Both the position numbers and the translations under genes were made by a program. Below, in pieces: positions 38,395 through 49,029 of a stretch of 54,199 nucleotides of DNA; the stretch's first letter is position 1, and the number at the start of each line of letters is the position of its first letter. The notes under the pieces are model-generated. The model did no database searches and was not told the DNA's origin. It worked only from the letters and a program-made list of their open reading frames with translations. Source of the stretch: Dehalococcoidia bacterium (GTDB lineage Bacteria; Chloroflexota; Dehalococcoidia; Lucifugimonadales; Lucifugimonadaceae); assembly GCA_026421215.1 (NCBI GenBank), contig JAPKBN010000010.1, positions 1-54,199 of the forward strand. The letters are read 5' to 3'.

Positions 38395-38418
38395 TGACGC
38401 CGTTATCTTGCAACATTA

Positions 38419-38430
38419 GAACATCCGTGC
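38419..38430. promoter_or_regulatory. Degenerate LexA-box candidate
   Basis: GAACATCCGTGC compares with GAAC-N4-GTTC, the SOS box of many Gram-positive-type LexA proteins; the second half has one mismatch. Weak evidence; included only because it precedes recA. Confidence 0.25.
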
Positions 38431-38536
38431 TAACGTCATAACCGCCGCCGGGAACGGACACAAAAGACAAGCGTTCGACCGGGGGCCAATAAGTAAATAA
38501 ACGCCGACTGGTCTGCCAAAAGAAGAGGCAATAGAT

Positions 38537-39664
38537 ATGTCCCCACTCCGCAACGCCAAAGCCGCACGCGCTGAAAAGCCCGTCAACACCAACGGGAATC
38601 GCTCTGAACGCGAGACGGCGCTAGAACTGGCGCTATCGCAGATCGACAAAGCGTTCGGGCGCGGCGCAATCATGAAGTTGAGTGATCAGCGCGGTCAGGA
38701 CGTTGACGCAATTCCTACGGGTTCGATCGCTCTTGACATGGCGCTCGGCATAGGCGGCCTCCCCCGTGGCCGGGTGGTTGAGATCTTCGGCGCAGAGTCC
38801 GCCGGAAAGACGACCCTCGCTTCACATGTGATCGCAGAAGCTCAGCGCCTCGGCGGCACCGCCGCTTACATTGACGCCGAGCACGCCATGGACCCCGCTT
38901 ACTCGAAGTTGCTCGGCATGGATATCGACTCACTGCTCGTCTCACAGCCCGACTCTGCGGAACAGGCGCTCGAGATCACGGACTACCTGGTGCGTTCCGG
39001 CGCCTTGGACGTGATCGTAATCGACTCTGTCGCAGCGCTCGTACCGATGGCTGAGCAGGAAGGCGAGATGGGCGATACCCACATCGGCCTCCAAGCCCGC
39101 CTCATGTCACAGGCCCTCCGTAAGTTAACCGGCTCCGTGGCACGCACAAGCACGACCCTTATATTCATTAACCAGTTGCGTGAGAAGGTCGGCGTGGTGT
39201 TCGGAAACCCTGAGGTCACTCCGGGCGGGCGGGCGCTCAAGTTCTACGCCTCCGTCCGCATCGACCTCCGCCGCATGGAGGCGATCAAGAACGGTACCGA
39301 GATCATCGGAAACCGCGTGCGAGCCCGAATCGTTAAGAACAAGGTCGCTGCGCCATTCCGTGTCGCCGAGCTTGAGTTTCTCTTCAAAGAGGGCATCAGC
39401 AAAGAAGGCGCTTTGCTCGACCTTGGTGTTGAGCATGGAATCCTGAAGAAGAGCGGATCTTTCTTCTCTTACGGAGATACACGCCTGGGCCAGGGACGTG
39501 AGGCTTCCCGAACGTTCCTGAAGCGGGAAGTGGCTATCAGGACCGAAATCGATGCCGGTATTCGCGCTGCCGTGGCGGCAAAAACCTCGCCGCCGGACCC
39601 GGCTCTTGCATCGGCAAAGGCTGATGTTTCTGAACCGTCCGATTCCTCAGAATCCAAGGACTAG
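38537..39664 (+). CDS. recA: RecA recombinase
   Basis: 375 residues, slightly longer than E. coli RecA because of a 20-residue N-terminal extension and a Ser/Asp-rich acidic tail. Walker [10 protein letters not shown] (residues 85-93), Walker [16 protein letters not shown]-binding loop [20 protein letters not shown] and [20 protein letters not shown] are intact. It forms filaments on single-stranded DNA for recombination and SOS induction. No recX follows; transcription should stop at the clear terminator 50 bases downstream. Confidence 0.98.
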   Translation: MSPLRNAKAARAEKPVNTNGNRSERETALELALSQIDKAFGRGAIMKLSDQRGQDVDAIPTGSIALDMALGIGGLPRGRVVEIFGAESAGKTTLASHVIAEAQRLGGTAAYIDAEHAMDPAYSKLLGMDIDSLLVSQPDSAEQALEITDYLVRSGALDVIVIDSVAALVPMAEQEGEMGDTHIGLQARLMSQALRKLTGSVARTSTTLIFINQLREKVGVVFGNPEVTPGGRALKFYASVRIDLRRMEAIKNGTEIIGNRVRARIVKNKVAAPFRVAELEFLFKEGISKEGALLDLGVEHGILKKSGSFFSYGDTRLGQGREASRTFLKREVAIRTEIDAGIRAAVAAKTSPPDPALASAKADVSEPSDSSESKD

Positions 39665-39716
39665 ATCTGACATTGCACACACGTTTTCTAGCCTGACGAA
39701 GCCCGGATTTGCAGTT

Positions 39717-39744
39717 AAAGGCCCATTCCCACGAATGGGCCTTT
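39717..39744 (+). terminator. Rho-independent terminator of recA
   Basis: AAAGGCCCATTC and GAATGGGCCTTT form a perfect 12-pair stem around CCAC, followed by ATT. It is the clearest terminator in the window. Confidence 0.88.
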
Positions 39745-39824
39745 ATTCGCGCTGAGATAAACTCTTCGTAATAAGGCCATCACCGGATCCCCCGGAACGA
39801 TGGCTGACGAGGAGAACACGCGGG

Positions 39825-41105
39825 ATGACTCTGTCGATATTGATCATCGCGATTGCCGTAATTGGCAGCGCTGTAATTAGCGCGTCTGAAGCGGCAATAG
39901 TCTCAGTCAACAGGTTCAGGGTCCGGCACCGTGCTGAACAGGGCGACCTGTCCTCAGAGGCGATCGTCCAGATCACCGACGAGTACAACAAGTTCTTCGG
40001 AACAATTTTGCTCATCGGGAACGCCCTGAACATCATCATCACGGCCGTCGGCACGGCGCTCGTGATCAGCCTTTGGGGCAACTCGGCGGGCGTGGTCGCC
40101 ATTGCCACCCTCGGGGCGACCATAATCGTGGTCGTTGCAGCGGAACTCACCCCGAAATCGGTCGCCGTGGTTGGGGCGGAACGCTGGTCCCACATAGTCT
40201 CGCGACCTGTCCTGTTACTGATGCGCATCATGGGCCCGGTCGTGTGGATCTTCACGCTCGTCCCGCGGGTACTCACCCACATGCTCGGAGGCAAAGACGC
40301 CCTGACTACTCCGACCATCACAGAAGGTGAACTCCGCATGCTAATCGACGTCGGTGAGGAGGAGGGCACGGTCGACGAAAGCCAGGGAGAGATGTTGGAG
40401 AACATCTTCCGTTTCGGCGAATCAGAGGTCCGGGACGTGATGACGCCCCGCAACGAGATCGAGTGGATCGAGCTCGGCACAAGTGTCGGCGGGTTCATGG
40501 AGATCTACGCCAAAGATCCACACACGAGGTTCCCGGTTTTCGATGACGATCACGACGATGTCGTCGGCATCCTTTCGGTGAAAGACGTCCTGCAATCTAT
40601 CGCAGTCGGCGATCTCAAGGAGGGAGCGCCAGTCACCGGCCTGATGCGCACGACATTGTTTGTCCCCGAGACCAAGAAGCAGGACGAGCTATTCCAGGAC
40701 ATGCAGGCAGCGGGACACAAGATCTCACTCGTGGTCGACGAATTCGGTGGAATCGCCGGGCTTGTCACGCTAACGAAGATCCTCGAGCAGGCCATCGGCG
40801 CGACAGGCGAGGAAGGGCTCAAGCCCGACGATCGGTTCATTACAGTTGATGCCAACACATATGAACTTGACGCAGCGCTTTCGATTGAGGACGCCAACGA
40901 CCGGCTGGAACTCGGCATACCGGACGGCGACTATCAGACGATCGCCGGTTTCTTGCTTGACCAGTTGCAGCGACTGCCAACGGTCGGCGACCGAGTCAGG
41001 TCGGGTCCGGTCAGGTTCCAGATTATCGAGATGACCGGCAAAAAGATTATCCGTGTCCGGGCAAGACGCTGGGTTACCTCGCAAGAAGTGGCGCCAACCC
41101 TGTGA
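39825..41105 (+). CDS. CNNM/CorC-type membrane protein with CBS pair
   Basis: 426 residues, usually annotated hemolysin family protein or HlyC/CorC transporter. Order: a DUF21 membrane domain with three or four spans (about 1-150; LIGNALNIIITAVGTALVIS, AELTPKSVAVV), a linker TEGELRMLIDVGEEEG, a CBS pair (about 195-330; EVRDVMTPRNEIEWIEL, VVGILSVKDVLQSI, VVDEFGGIAGLVTLTKILE) and a C-terminal CorC_HlyC domain that ends IIRVRARRW. Such proteins move or sense Mg2+. GAGGAG lies 10 bases before the ATG. Its stop overlaps the GTG start of tilS (GTGA), so the two are coupled. Confidence 0.92.
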   Translation: MTLSILIIAIAVIGSAVISASEAAIVSVNRFRVRHRAEQGDLSSEAIVQITDEYNKFFGTILLIGNALNIIITAVGTALVISLWGNSAGVVAIATLGATIIVVVAAELTPKSVAVVGAERWSHIVSRPVLLLMRIMGPVVWIFTLVPRVLTHMLGGKDALTTPTITEGELRMLIDVGEEEGTVDESQGEMLENIFRFGESEVRDVMTPRNEIEWIELGTSVGGFMEIYAKDPHTRFPVFDDDHDDVVGILSVKDVLQSIAVGDLKEGAPVTGLMRTTLFVPETKKQDELFQDMQAAGHKISLVVDEFGGIAGLVTLTKILEQAIGATGEEGLKPDDRFITVDANTYELDAALSIEDANDRLELGIPDGDYQTIAGFLLDQLQRLPTVGDRVRSGPVRFQIIEMTGKKIIRVRARRWVTSQEVAPTL

Positions 41106-42565
41106 GGACTGGCACGCCCGAAACACCGGGACACGTTCTTTCGGTCAGGAACGCCATAAATGCGGCGTTGGATGAAGCGGCCGTAGACACGGACCGGTCT
41201 GTTCTGGTCGCTGTGTCCGGTGGCACTGACTCGATGACGGCGCTCGATGCGATGCAGGCGATCGGCGCGGACGGCGGTCCCAGAGTCATCGCATGCCACT
41301 TCAACCATCAGATGCGCGGCGCAGAGTCGGATGCAGACGAAGAGTACGTCCGTGCGGCCGCCGAAGCCCGCGAACTCACATACATCGGCGACGGCGCTGA
41401 CGTGGCCACATATGCGAAGGATAATCGGCTGTCGGTAGAAGACGCCGCACGTCGCCTTCGCTACAAATTCCTAGAGCGGGTGGCACAGAGTGAAGGCGCC
41501 CAGGCGGCGATCACCGGCCACACGCTCGACGACCAGGCAGAGACGGTTCTTCTCCATATCGTGCGCGGATCGGGACTTGCCGGCGTTCGAGGAATGCGGC
41601 TCGTCTCCCAGACACCGAAACGCTGGGGCGGCGGTTCGCTAACGATCATCCGGCCGCTTTTGAGGCTCCAGCGTGACGACACTGAGCAGTACTGTCGTGA
41701 CCGCGGAATTGTTCCTCGGATGGATGTGAGTAACGGATCGACGACCTTCGCTCGAAATCGATTGCGACTGAATGTGATGCCCGAGCTAGAGGCGATCAAC
41801 CCGCGCGTCGCCGATGCGATCACCCGGCTGTCCGACACGGCCTCAGAGGAACTTGCAGCTCTGAAAGAGGTTGTGGAGGAGTTGTGGGAGCACGTCCTCG
41901 ACGTCTCTGACCCGGAAACAAGTTCGGTGACGCTCGACCGGAAAATGCTACAGATCACTCGTCCGGCGCTCAGGCGTTCTTTGTTGCGACGTGCGTTCGT
42001 GGAGGCAGCGGGCACAGCGACAGACTTGCTTCGGTCCCACATCACCGAAATGGACCGGTTAGCCGAATCCGGCGCCGGCCGATCTATCGATCTTCCGCAC
42101 GGAATCCGGTTCGAGACCAGATCCCATACGGTGATGTTTGCGCCGGTCGGTCAGGAAGATTCGCCATACCCTGTGCCCATCGAACCGATTGAGATATCTA
42201 TTCCCGGACGACTCGAGTTCTCCGAGGGTAAAACGCTGGTGGTGGAGCTGGTTGAACGGCCGGACGATCTGACCGCCGATTCACAGTCGTTCCACTACGC
42301 CGACGCCGATGCGGTCGGGAGAGCGGCAACGTTGCGAAATCGGGTCGAGGGAGATCGATTTCAACCGCTCGGTATGGACACCGATACCCGGTTGAAGGAT
42401 CTATTCGTTAATGCCGGAATCCCGCGGACGTGGCGCGACCGCGTGCCTATCATCGAATGTGAGCGCGGTATCGTGTGGGTCGCCGGGTTGCGAATCGCTG
42501 AATGGGCACGGGTAACGCCGGAGACAGCACAAATTTTGCAGATCAGCCTGGAAGAATCGTACTAA
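41102..42565 (+). CDS. tilS: tRNA(Ile)-lysidine synthetase
   Basis: 487 residues, starting at GTG inside the previous stop. The N-type ATPase PP-loop VAVSGGTDSMTALD (Ser39 to Ser44), HFNHQMRGAESDADEEYV, AITGHTLDDQAETVLLHIVRGSGLAG and RNRLRLNVMPEL are family-specific; the C-terminal TilS domain reads RVEGDRFQPLGM and DLFVNAGIPRTWRDRVPII. It changes C34 of the tRNA-Ile CAU anticodon to lysidine so it reads AUA, an essential step. It ends 11 bases from the convergent nicotinate phosphoribosyltransferase-like gene. Confidence 0.95.
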   Translation: MRTGTPETPGHVLSVRNAINAALDEAAVDTDRSVLVAVSGGTDSMTALDAMQAIGADGGPRVIACHFNHQMRGAESDADEEYVRAAAEARELTYIGDGADVATYAKDNRLSVEDAARRLRYKFLERVAQSEGAQAAITGHTLDDQAETVLLHIVRGSGLAGVRGMRLVSQTPKRWGGGSLTIIRPLLRLQRDDTEQYCRDRGIVPRMDVSNGSTTFARNRLRLNVMPELEAINPRVADAITRLSDTASEELAALKEVVEELWEHVLDVSDPETSSVTLDRKMLQITRPALRRSLLRRAFVEAAGTATDLLRSHITEMDRLAESGAGRSIDLPHGIRFETRSHTVMFAPVGQEDSPYPVPIEPIEISIPGRLEFSEGKTLVVELVERPDDLTADSQSFHYADADAVGRAATLRNRVEGDRFQPLGMDTDTRLKDLFVNAGIPRTWRDRVPIIECERGIVWVAGLRIAEWARVTPETAQILQISLEESY

Positions 42566-42576
42566 GACGAAGCTCT

Positions 42577-43575
42577 CTAGAGAACGCGGGTCAGGCGTGG
42601 GTTCAGCGTTATTCCCGGCACGAATCCTCGGCGAGCCACTGGTCGGCCCTCGAGTTCCTTAATTTTCGCCTGGAACTTGATCGGTCGTGCAGCGCCGATG
42701 TGGAACCCGATTCCGAACGCCGCAACTGGCGCCCTCTCGTCCGTGAATGCCTGTATTTTCTCGGGGTCCAGATCACCGCTTACGAAAATATCGACGTGAT
42801 TGTAACCCGCCTGGTCCAATCTCGCCCGGAGTTCGTGCACAAGGTCAGGCGTAACCCCGCCCCGTGTTTGTGCAGTCTCAAGCCGGACGCCGCGCAGCCG
42901 GTCCCGCAACATACGTGAAACCTCGATCGCTTCGATCGCCTCATCTCCGATCGTCCCGACCACTGCAACACGTTGCACTTCCGGCGGCATGTTCCGGTCA
43001 AACGCTTCTACGGCAGAACGTGTATCGCCCATGATAATCACGAGCGTCGCCGCCATCGTGCCAGACGCCGTGACGCCGGCAAGTCGAGCGCCGAGCACGG
43101 AGGAACACGAGCTGGCCCCGCCGGTCACAGCCGAGTAGTCCATAACGCCGACGACGCTGGGATGAACGTGGTGCGCGCCCAGTGAGACAATCGGCACTCC
43201 ATCGGCAGCGTCGACGCATTCCCTCGCCGCTGTCGCCCAGCCGGCGCTCGAAGAAAGAATGCCGTTTATTGCCGTCTCGTATAAGCCAAAAGATGCGTAT
43301 GGACCGCGAACCCTAAGCACGACCTCGTTTTCATCGAAGCTACTGGCTTCGTCAAGCGCCCACACCTCTCGACCGGTCTCTGGAAGATTTCTGTTGAGCA
43401 GTGTTTTGACATCGTTTATGCCGGCGAGAACGCCCGGTTTTTCGGGCGAAAACTCCATCACGACCTCGGGGTTGATCGATTCGTTACGGAGAATCTCCAG
43501 GGCGCGATGCAGCGCGATATCGGCCGTGTGGCCGAGCAAAAGGGCTCGGGATATTTCAGGTTCGCGATTAGTCAT
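42577..43575 (-). CDS. Nicotinate phosphoribosyltransferase-like protein
   Basis: 332 residues with the type II phosphoribosyltransferase layout of nicotinate PRTases: VVMEFSPEKPGVLAGINDV, RVRGPYASFGLYETAINGIL, SLGAHHVHPSVVGVMDYSAV, GVTASGTMAATLVIIMGD, RLETAQTRGGVTPDLVHELR, DIFVSGDLDPEKIQAF and FGIGFHIG. The reaction would link nicotinate to PRPP in NAD salvage. It is shorter than bacterial PncB (about 400) and similar to the compact archaeal type. With nadE in the same window, it fits NAD salvage, but the two are not an operon. Confidence 0.83.
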   Translation of the reverse strand: MTNREPEISRALLLGHTADIALHRALEILRNESINPEVVMEFSPEKPGVLAGINDVKTLLNRNLPETGREVWALDEASSFDENEVVLRVRGPYASFGLYETAINGILSSSAGWATAARECVDAADGVPIVSLGAHHVHPSVVGVMDYSAVTGGASSCSSVLGARLAGVTASGTMAATLVIIMGDTRSAVEAFDRNMPPEVQRVAVVGTIGDEAIEAIEVSRMLRDRLRGVRLETAQTRGGVTPDLVHELRARLDQAGYNHVDIFVSGDLDPEKIQAFTDERAPVAAFGIGFHIGAARPIKFQAKIKELEGRPVARRGFVPGITLNPRLTRVL

Positions 43576-43709
43576 CGGCGCCTGTACGGCTCATCTAATA
43601 CCGGGATTATGGGATGTCCTAGAATCCGCCCAGGAAACGCATATGTCCCTGCCAGAGGTTGCGTCACTCTATCTAGGCCCGCACGCGGGGGTCAAGGTCA
43701 GTTCGTCGG

Positions 43710-44438
43710 TCATAGGCGCTTTGCCCGGGGCACGCCGCCGAAGCGAAGTCGCAGCAATCCCTTCACATCTTCCGTCACAGTCGCGGTTACATTTACCCGG
43801 GTATCCGGGTCATCCTCCCAGTGGACCGGATGAGATTTGATCTTGTACCCGGACTTGGCGGCGATAATCAATAATTCCGTATCGAAGAACCAGTTGTTGT
43901 TCTTGACCAGTGGAATGCATGCCTTGGCCGCCTCACCTGTGATCCCCTTGAATCCGCACTGCGCGTCTTTAAATGGCGAAAAAAACATCACCCGGTGCAT
44001 CAGGTTGTATACCCGTGAGGTGATTTCGCGCTGGAGCTTTCGGCCAACAACTTCAGACCCTTTCATCAATCGGGATCCGGTGGCGACCTGGTACTCCCCT
44101 GATTCCAAGGCTTCTACCAGCGGCATCAGCGCATCAAGCCTGGTTGATAGGTCCACGTCCATGTAGAACCTGATGTCAGCATCGCTTTCGAGCCATGCCT
44201 TTTTCAAGGCCCGGCCTCTACCGCGCTGATCAAGGCGCGTGACGCGGATCGGGTATCCGTGTTCGGCAAGTTCTTCGGCAACTTCCTGTGTCCGGTCGGT
44301 CGATCCGTTGTCGGCCACCGTGATCTTCCAGTCGCGGCCCGGATGTTCCTCGATGAACGCCGACAATGTTTTGACGCAGTGAGGCAGGGCGGCCTCTTCA
44401 TTGAGGACCGGGATGACTATGTCTACGCTTGCGGCCAT
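43710..44438 (-). CDS. Glycosyltransferase family 2
   Basis: 242 residues with a complete GT-A domain: DIVIPVLNEEAAL, TVADNGSTDRTQEVAEEL, QRGRGRALKKAW, the metal-binding MDVDLSTRLD, GSRLMKGSEVVGRKLQRE and DAQCGFKGITGEAAKACIPL. This pattern is that of dolichyl-phosphate (polyprenyl-phosphate) glucosyltransferases. No membrane segment is seen. It starts 18 bases from the stop of purH and may share its transcript; a lipid-linked sugar donor for the cell envelope is the likely product. Confidence 0.88.
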   Translation of the reverse strand: MAASVDIVIPVLNEEAALPHCVKTLSAFIEEHPGRDWKITVADNGSTDRTQEVAEELAEHGYPIRVTRLDQRGRGRALKKAWLESDADIRFYMDVDLSTRLDALMPLVEALESGEYQVATGSRLMKGSEVVGRKLQREITSRVYNLMHRVMFFSPFKDAQCGFKGITGEAAKACIPLVKNNNWFFDTELLIIAAKSGYKIKSHPVHWEDDPDTRVNVTATVTEDVKGLLRLRFGGVPRAKRL

Positions 44439-44456
44439 AACGGTTTATCCACGCCC

Positions 44457-46007
44457 CTAGTGAAGAAAGTGTCGGGTGCCGGTCATAATGACCGCCATCC
44501 CGAGCCTGTCCGCGGCTGAGATCACTTCATCGTCTCGGATCGAGCCTGCAGGCGAGATCGCCGCCATCACCCCGGCCTCTGCCGCAAGCTCCAGCGTGTC
44601 TGGGAAAGGGAAAAACGCATCGGACGATAATACCGAGCCGGCAGCTGCGTCACCGGCGGCCCGGATCGCCAGGAAGGCACTGTTTACTCGGTTCGGCTGC
44701 CCTGCCCCCATGCCGACGATCGCCCGGTCCTTCACGAGAACGATAGCGTTGGATTTGATCAACCGGCAAGCGTGCCATGCGAACTCAAGATCCGCACGCT
44801 CGTCGTCATTGGGCTGCCGTTTGGTGACGACATTCCACAACGTGAGATCGTCGGTGCCACGATCTGCCACCTGGACCAAGAGGCCACCCGAGACGGTGTG
44901 CAGCCCGACGTCCGGTCCATTGATCGGTTTCACCTTGAGCAGGCGCAGGTTTTTTGACTTTCGCTTGAGGATCTTGAGCGCCTCTGGTTCATAGTCAGGA
45001 GCCGCCACTACCTCGTAGAACACGGGCCGCATGGCGTCTGCCGTCTCTTTGGTGACCGTTGTGTTGAAGCCTACAATGCCGCCATATGCCGAGACGGTGT
45101 CTCCGGCGAAGGCCCGTTTGTATGCCTCGGTCTGATTTTCGTGCATCGCCAAACCGCAGGTGTTTGCGTGTTTGACGACACTAACCGCCGTAGACGGGAG
45201 CATCTCGACCGAGGTCCACGCCGCATCGGCATCCAGATAGTTGATGTAGGACATCGCCCGGCCGTGGAGTAACTCTGCGGAGGCGATACCACCGCCGTTG
45301 CCGCCGTCACGGGAGTACAAAGCTCCTAACTGGTGCGGGTTCTCTCCGTACCGAAGGACGCCGCCAAGTTTGAAGCCGGCTGTGAACTCCACCGGGAAGT
45401 GTTGAGACGCCTGCTCTTCTTCGTCTTCTGTCGGAGTGTCTCGCAAGTATCCAGCGATCGCCGTGTCGTACAGGGCAACGTGCTGGAACGCCTTGGCAGC
45501 GAGTCGACGACGCTCTTCTTGTGGCACGCCGCCGTCCGCCAACATGGCACCGATGCGCTCGTAGTCAGCCGGGTCCACGACGATCACCACGTCCGGGTGG
45601 TTTTTGGCGGCGGCGCGAACCATTGTCGGGCCGCCGATATCGATGTTCTCAAGGGCGTCCAAAAGCGTGACGTCTGGTTTTGAGATGGTCTCCCGAAACG
45701 GGTACAGGTTGCCGACAACAATGTCGATCGGTTGGATATCGTGTTCCTTGAGTTGGGCCACGTGGTCCGGGTTGGAGCGCCGGGCGAGCAATCCACCGTG
45801 TATTACTGGATGGAGGGTCTTGACCCGTCCGTCCAGAATTTCTGGAGATCCCGTGACGTCCATAACCTGTTTGACCGTCAATCCGGCACCGTCCAACACC
45901 GCATGCGTTCCGCCTGTCGACACAAGGTCGTATCCCGCGGCCTGTATGACCCGGGCGAATTCGACCAGTCCTGTTTTGTCGTACGGGCTAAGTAAGGCGA
46001 GGGCCAA
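44457..46007 (-). CDS. purH: Bifunctional AICAR formyltransferase / IMP cyclohydrolase
   Basis: 516 residues; the last two steps of IMP synthesis. The cyclohydrolase domain (about 1-190) begins ALLSPYDKTGLVEFARVI and has STGGTHAVL, SPEILDGRVKTLHPVIHGGLLARR and DIGGPTMVRAAAKNHPDV. The transformylase domain follows, with RYGENPHQLGALY, NYLDADAAW, VVKHANTCGLA, SAYGGIVGFN and SDAFFPFPDTLELAAEAG. Start is TTG at 46007, with AAGGA 8 bases upstream. purM is 99 bases upstream on the same strand. Confidence 0.96.
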   Translation of the reverse strand: MALALLSPYDKTGLVEFARVIQAAGYDLVSTGGTHAVLDGAGLTVKQVMDVTGSPEILDGRVKTLHPVIHGGLLARRSNPDHVAQLKEHDIQPIDIVVGNLYPFRETISKPDVTLLDALENIDIGGPTMVRAAAKNHPDVVIVVDPADYERIGAMLADGGVPQEERRRLAAKAFQHVALYDTAIAGYLRDTPTEDEEEQASQHFPVEFTAGFKLGGVLRYGENPHQLGALYSRDGGNGGGIASAELLHGRAMSYINYLDADAAWTSVEMLPSTAVSVVKHANTCGLAMHENQTEAYKRAFAGDTVSAYGGIVGFNTTVTKETADAMRPVFYEVVAAPDYEPEALKILKRKSKNLRLLKVKPINGPDVGLHTVSGGLLVQVADRGTDDLTLWNVVTKRQPNDDERADLEFAWHACRLIKSNAIVLVKDRAIVGMGAGQPNRVNSAFLAIRAAGDAAAGSVLSSDAFFPFPDTLELAAEAGVMAAISPAGSIRDDEVISAADRLGMAVIMTGTRHFLH

Positions 46008-46106
46008 CTAATCGTTCCTTTGGGGTGTCTGTCTGTACGTTTCCGGCAACGTTATAGCACCGAGCATGTCTCTCAATGTGCGGCCTGAGGTATTCCCGGC
46101 CAATGT

Positions 46107-47144
46107 TTATAGAAGAGCCACGGACTCGGCATTTGCGGCACGTTCAACGACGCGCCCGACGATCCACGCGTCCGGTATCAGGTCCATGATCTCGGTTGTG
46201 CGATCTACCGATGCCAGCAGGACCATGCCGACGCCCATGTTGAAAACCCGGAACATTTCGTCCCGATCAATCTTGCCTCGTTCCTGTATTAACCGGAACA
46301 GTGGAGGTACTTCCCAGCTCGAAAGATCGATGTCCGCGCCCATTCCTTCTGGAAGCGACCTCGGAATATTTTCGAACACACCGCCGCCGGTGATGTGCGC
46401 CATCCCCCGGATCATACCGAGCACTGGTGTGATGGGCTCAAGGTAACTCCGGTGTGGTTCCAAAAGTGCGTCACCGAGAGATCGTCCGATGCCAGGCGAC
46501 CAATCGGTCTCGTCAAGTACTTCCGGGTGGTTCTCGATATCAAATACACGCCGGATCAACGAGTAGCCGTTGGTGTGAGGACTGTTTGATGGGATACCGA
46601 TCAAAACGTCACCGAGCTCCGCCGCTTCGCCGCCGAGAAGATCGGATCTATGGACATAACCTGCGATGACGCCCACCACGTCCATATCGTCTCCGGAATA
46701 AAGCCCGGGCATGACGGCGGTCTCTCCGCCAATGAGGACGCATCCGGCGGCGTTGCAAGCTTCCGCCATGCCTTCAACGATCTCGACAGCATCGTCACGT
46801 TCTGCATGCCCAAGGCCGATGTAGTCCAGGAAGAAGGCCGGGCGGGCGCCGGTTGTCAGGAGGTCATTTACGCAGTGATTGACCAGGTCCATCCCGAGTC
46901 CGCGAAAATTTTTGGCGGCCTGTCCGACGGCGATTTTTGTCCCCACTCCATCGGCGCTGGCAGCCATCAGCATGTCGTCGTCAGGTGATCGTTCGTAAAC
47001 CCCGGCGAAAAAGCCCGGGCGGCCTATGACTCGACCTCCAAAGGTGATGCCGGAGATCGCTTTGATTCGATCTTTGAGAGCGCCCGCCGCGTCGAGATCG
47101 ACTCCGGCAGCCCTGTAGGTATTGGGGGAGGTGTTGGCGGTCAT
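46107..47144 (-). CDS. purM: Phosphoribosylformylglycinamidine cyclo-ligase (AIR synthetase)
   Basis: 345 residues; closes the imidazole ring to make AIR. Family marks: TFGGRVIGRPGFFAGVYE, AASADGVGTKIAVGQAAK (ATP/substrate loop), GMDLVNHCVNDLLTTGARPAFFLDYIGLG, ALIGGETAVMPGLY in the form CVLIGGETAVMPGLYSGDD, GIPSNSPHTNGYSLIRRVF and AHITGGGVFENIPRSLPEG. Full length. It lies between purF (232-base gap) and purH (99-base gap) in the order purF-purM-purH. Confidence 0.96.
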   Translation of the reverse strand: MTANTSPNTYRAAGVDLDAAGALKDRIKAISGITFGGRVIGRPGFFAGVYERSPDDDMLMAASADGVGTKIAVGQAAKNFRGLGMDLVNHCVNDLLTTGARPAFFLDYIGLGHAERDDAVEIVEGMAEACNAAGCVLIGGETAVMPGLYSGDDMDVVGVIAGYVHRSDLLGGEAAELGDVLIGIPSNSPHTNGYSLIRRVFDIENHPEVLDETDWSPGIGRSLGDALLEPHRSYLEPITPVLGMIRGMAHITGGGVFENIPRSLPEGMGADIDLSSWEVPPLFRLIQERGKIDRDEMFRVFNMGVGMVLLASVDRTTEIMDLIPDAWIVGRVVERAANAESVALL

Positions 47145-47376
47145 TGGGATGCGGCCACTACTTTATGGATCTCGCGGGGTGTTGGCGATTTCTGAGGGAG
47201 TCCCGAAGCCCTAAACGAGCGAAAGGAGTCTCGGGCACAGTACGTGATTCAGCTTATTACGCCCCAGCTTCGCGCGAAAGCCATTTCGAAGGGAATCTGA
47301 AGGAGACATACAGAATTTCAGGAAAGCCCTAAACAAAGGCCGATCTAAAATGATCTAGGTTTGCCTGAACACGCGG

Positions 47377-48924
<1,548 letters not shown>

Positions 48925-49029
48925 CCGATAGTCCCGTTTTTCACGTTCAGTGACGCGGTATCGTCCAACGTCCCTTAAAAGGAGATGGAGATAAGTACGG
49001 GTCGGGGGCCGATCACCGGATTTCTAAAT

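Larger units (their letters stand above)
37992..38536. other. Long intergenic region upstream of recA
   Basis: 545 bases with several small inverted repeats: GTAGAA...TTCTAC (38115-38133), a CTCCTGTTG...CAACAGGGGGAG pair near 38293-38333 and CACTTG...CAAGTG (38376-38394). A 74-codon TTG frame (38173-38397) crosses these and is probably not a gene. This stretch is long enough for an RNA gene as well as the recA promoter. Confidence 0.5.

Noticed and set aside
38173-38397. 74-codon frame upstream of recA
   Set aside because: TTG start without ribosome site, crosses two inverted repeats and has no recognisable pattern.
38080-38400. Possible tRNA, SRP RNA or other known structural RNA upstream of recA
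   Set aside because: I looked for a tRNA cloverleaf, the T-loop GTTCRA motif with a paired acceptor stem and SRP loop sequences; none fits.
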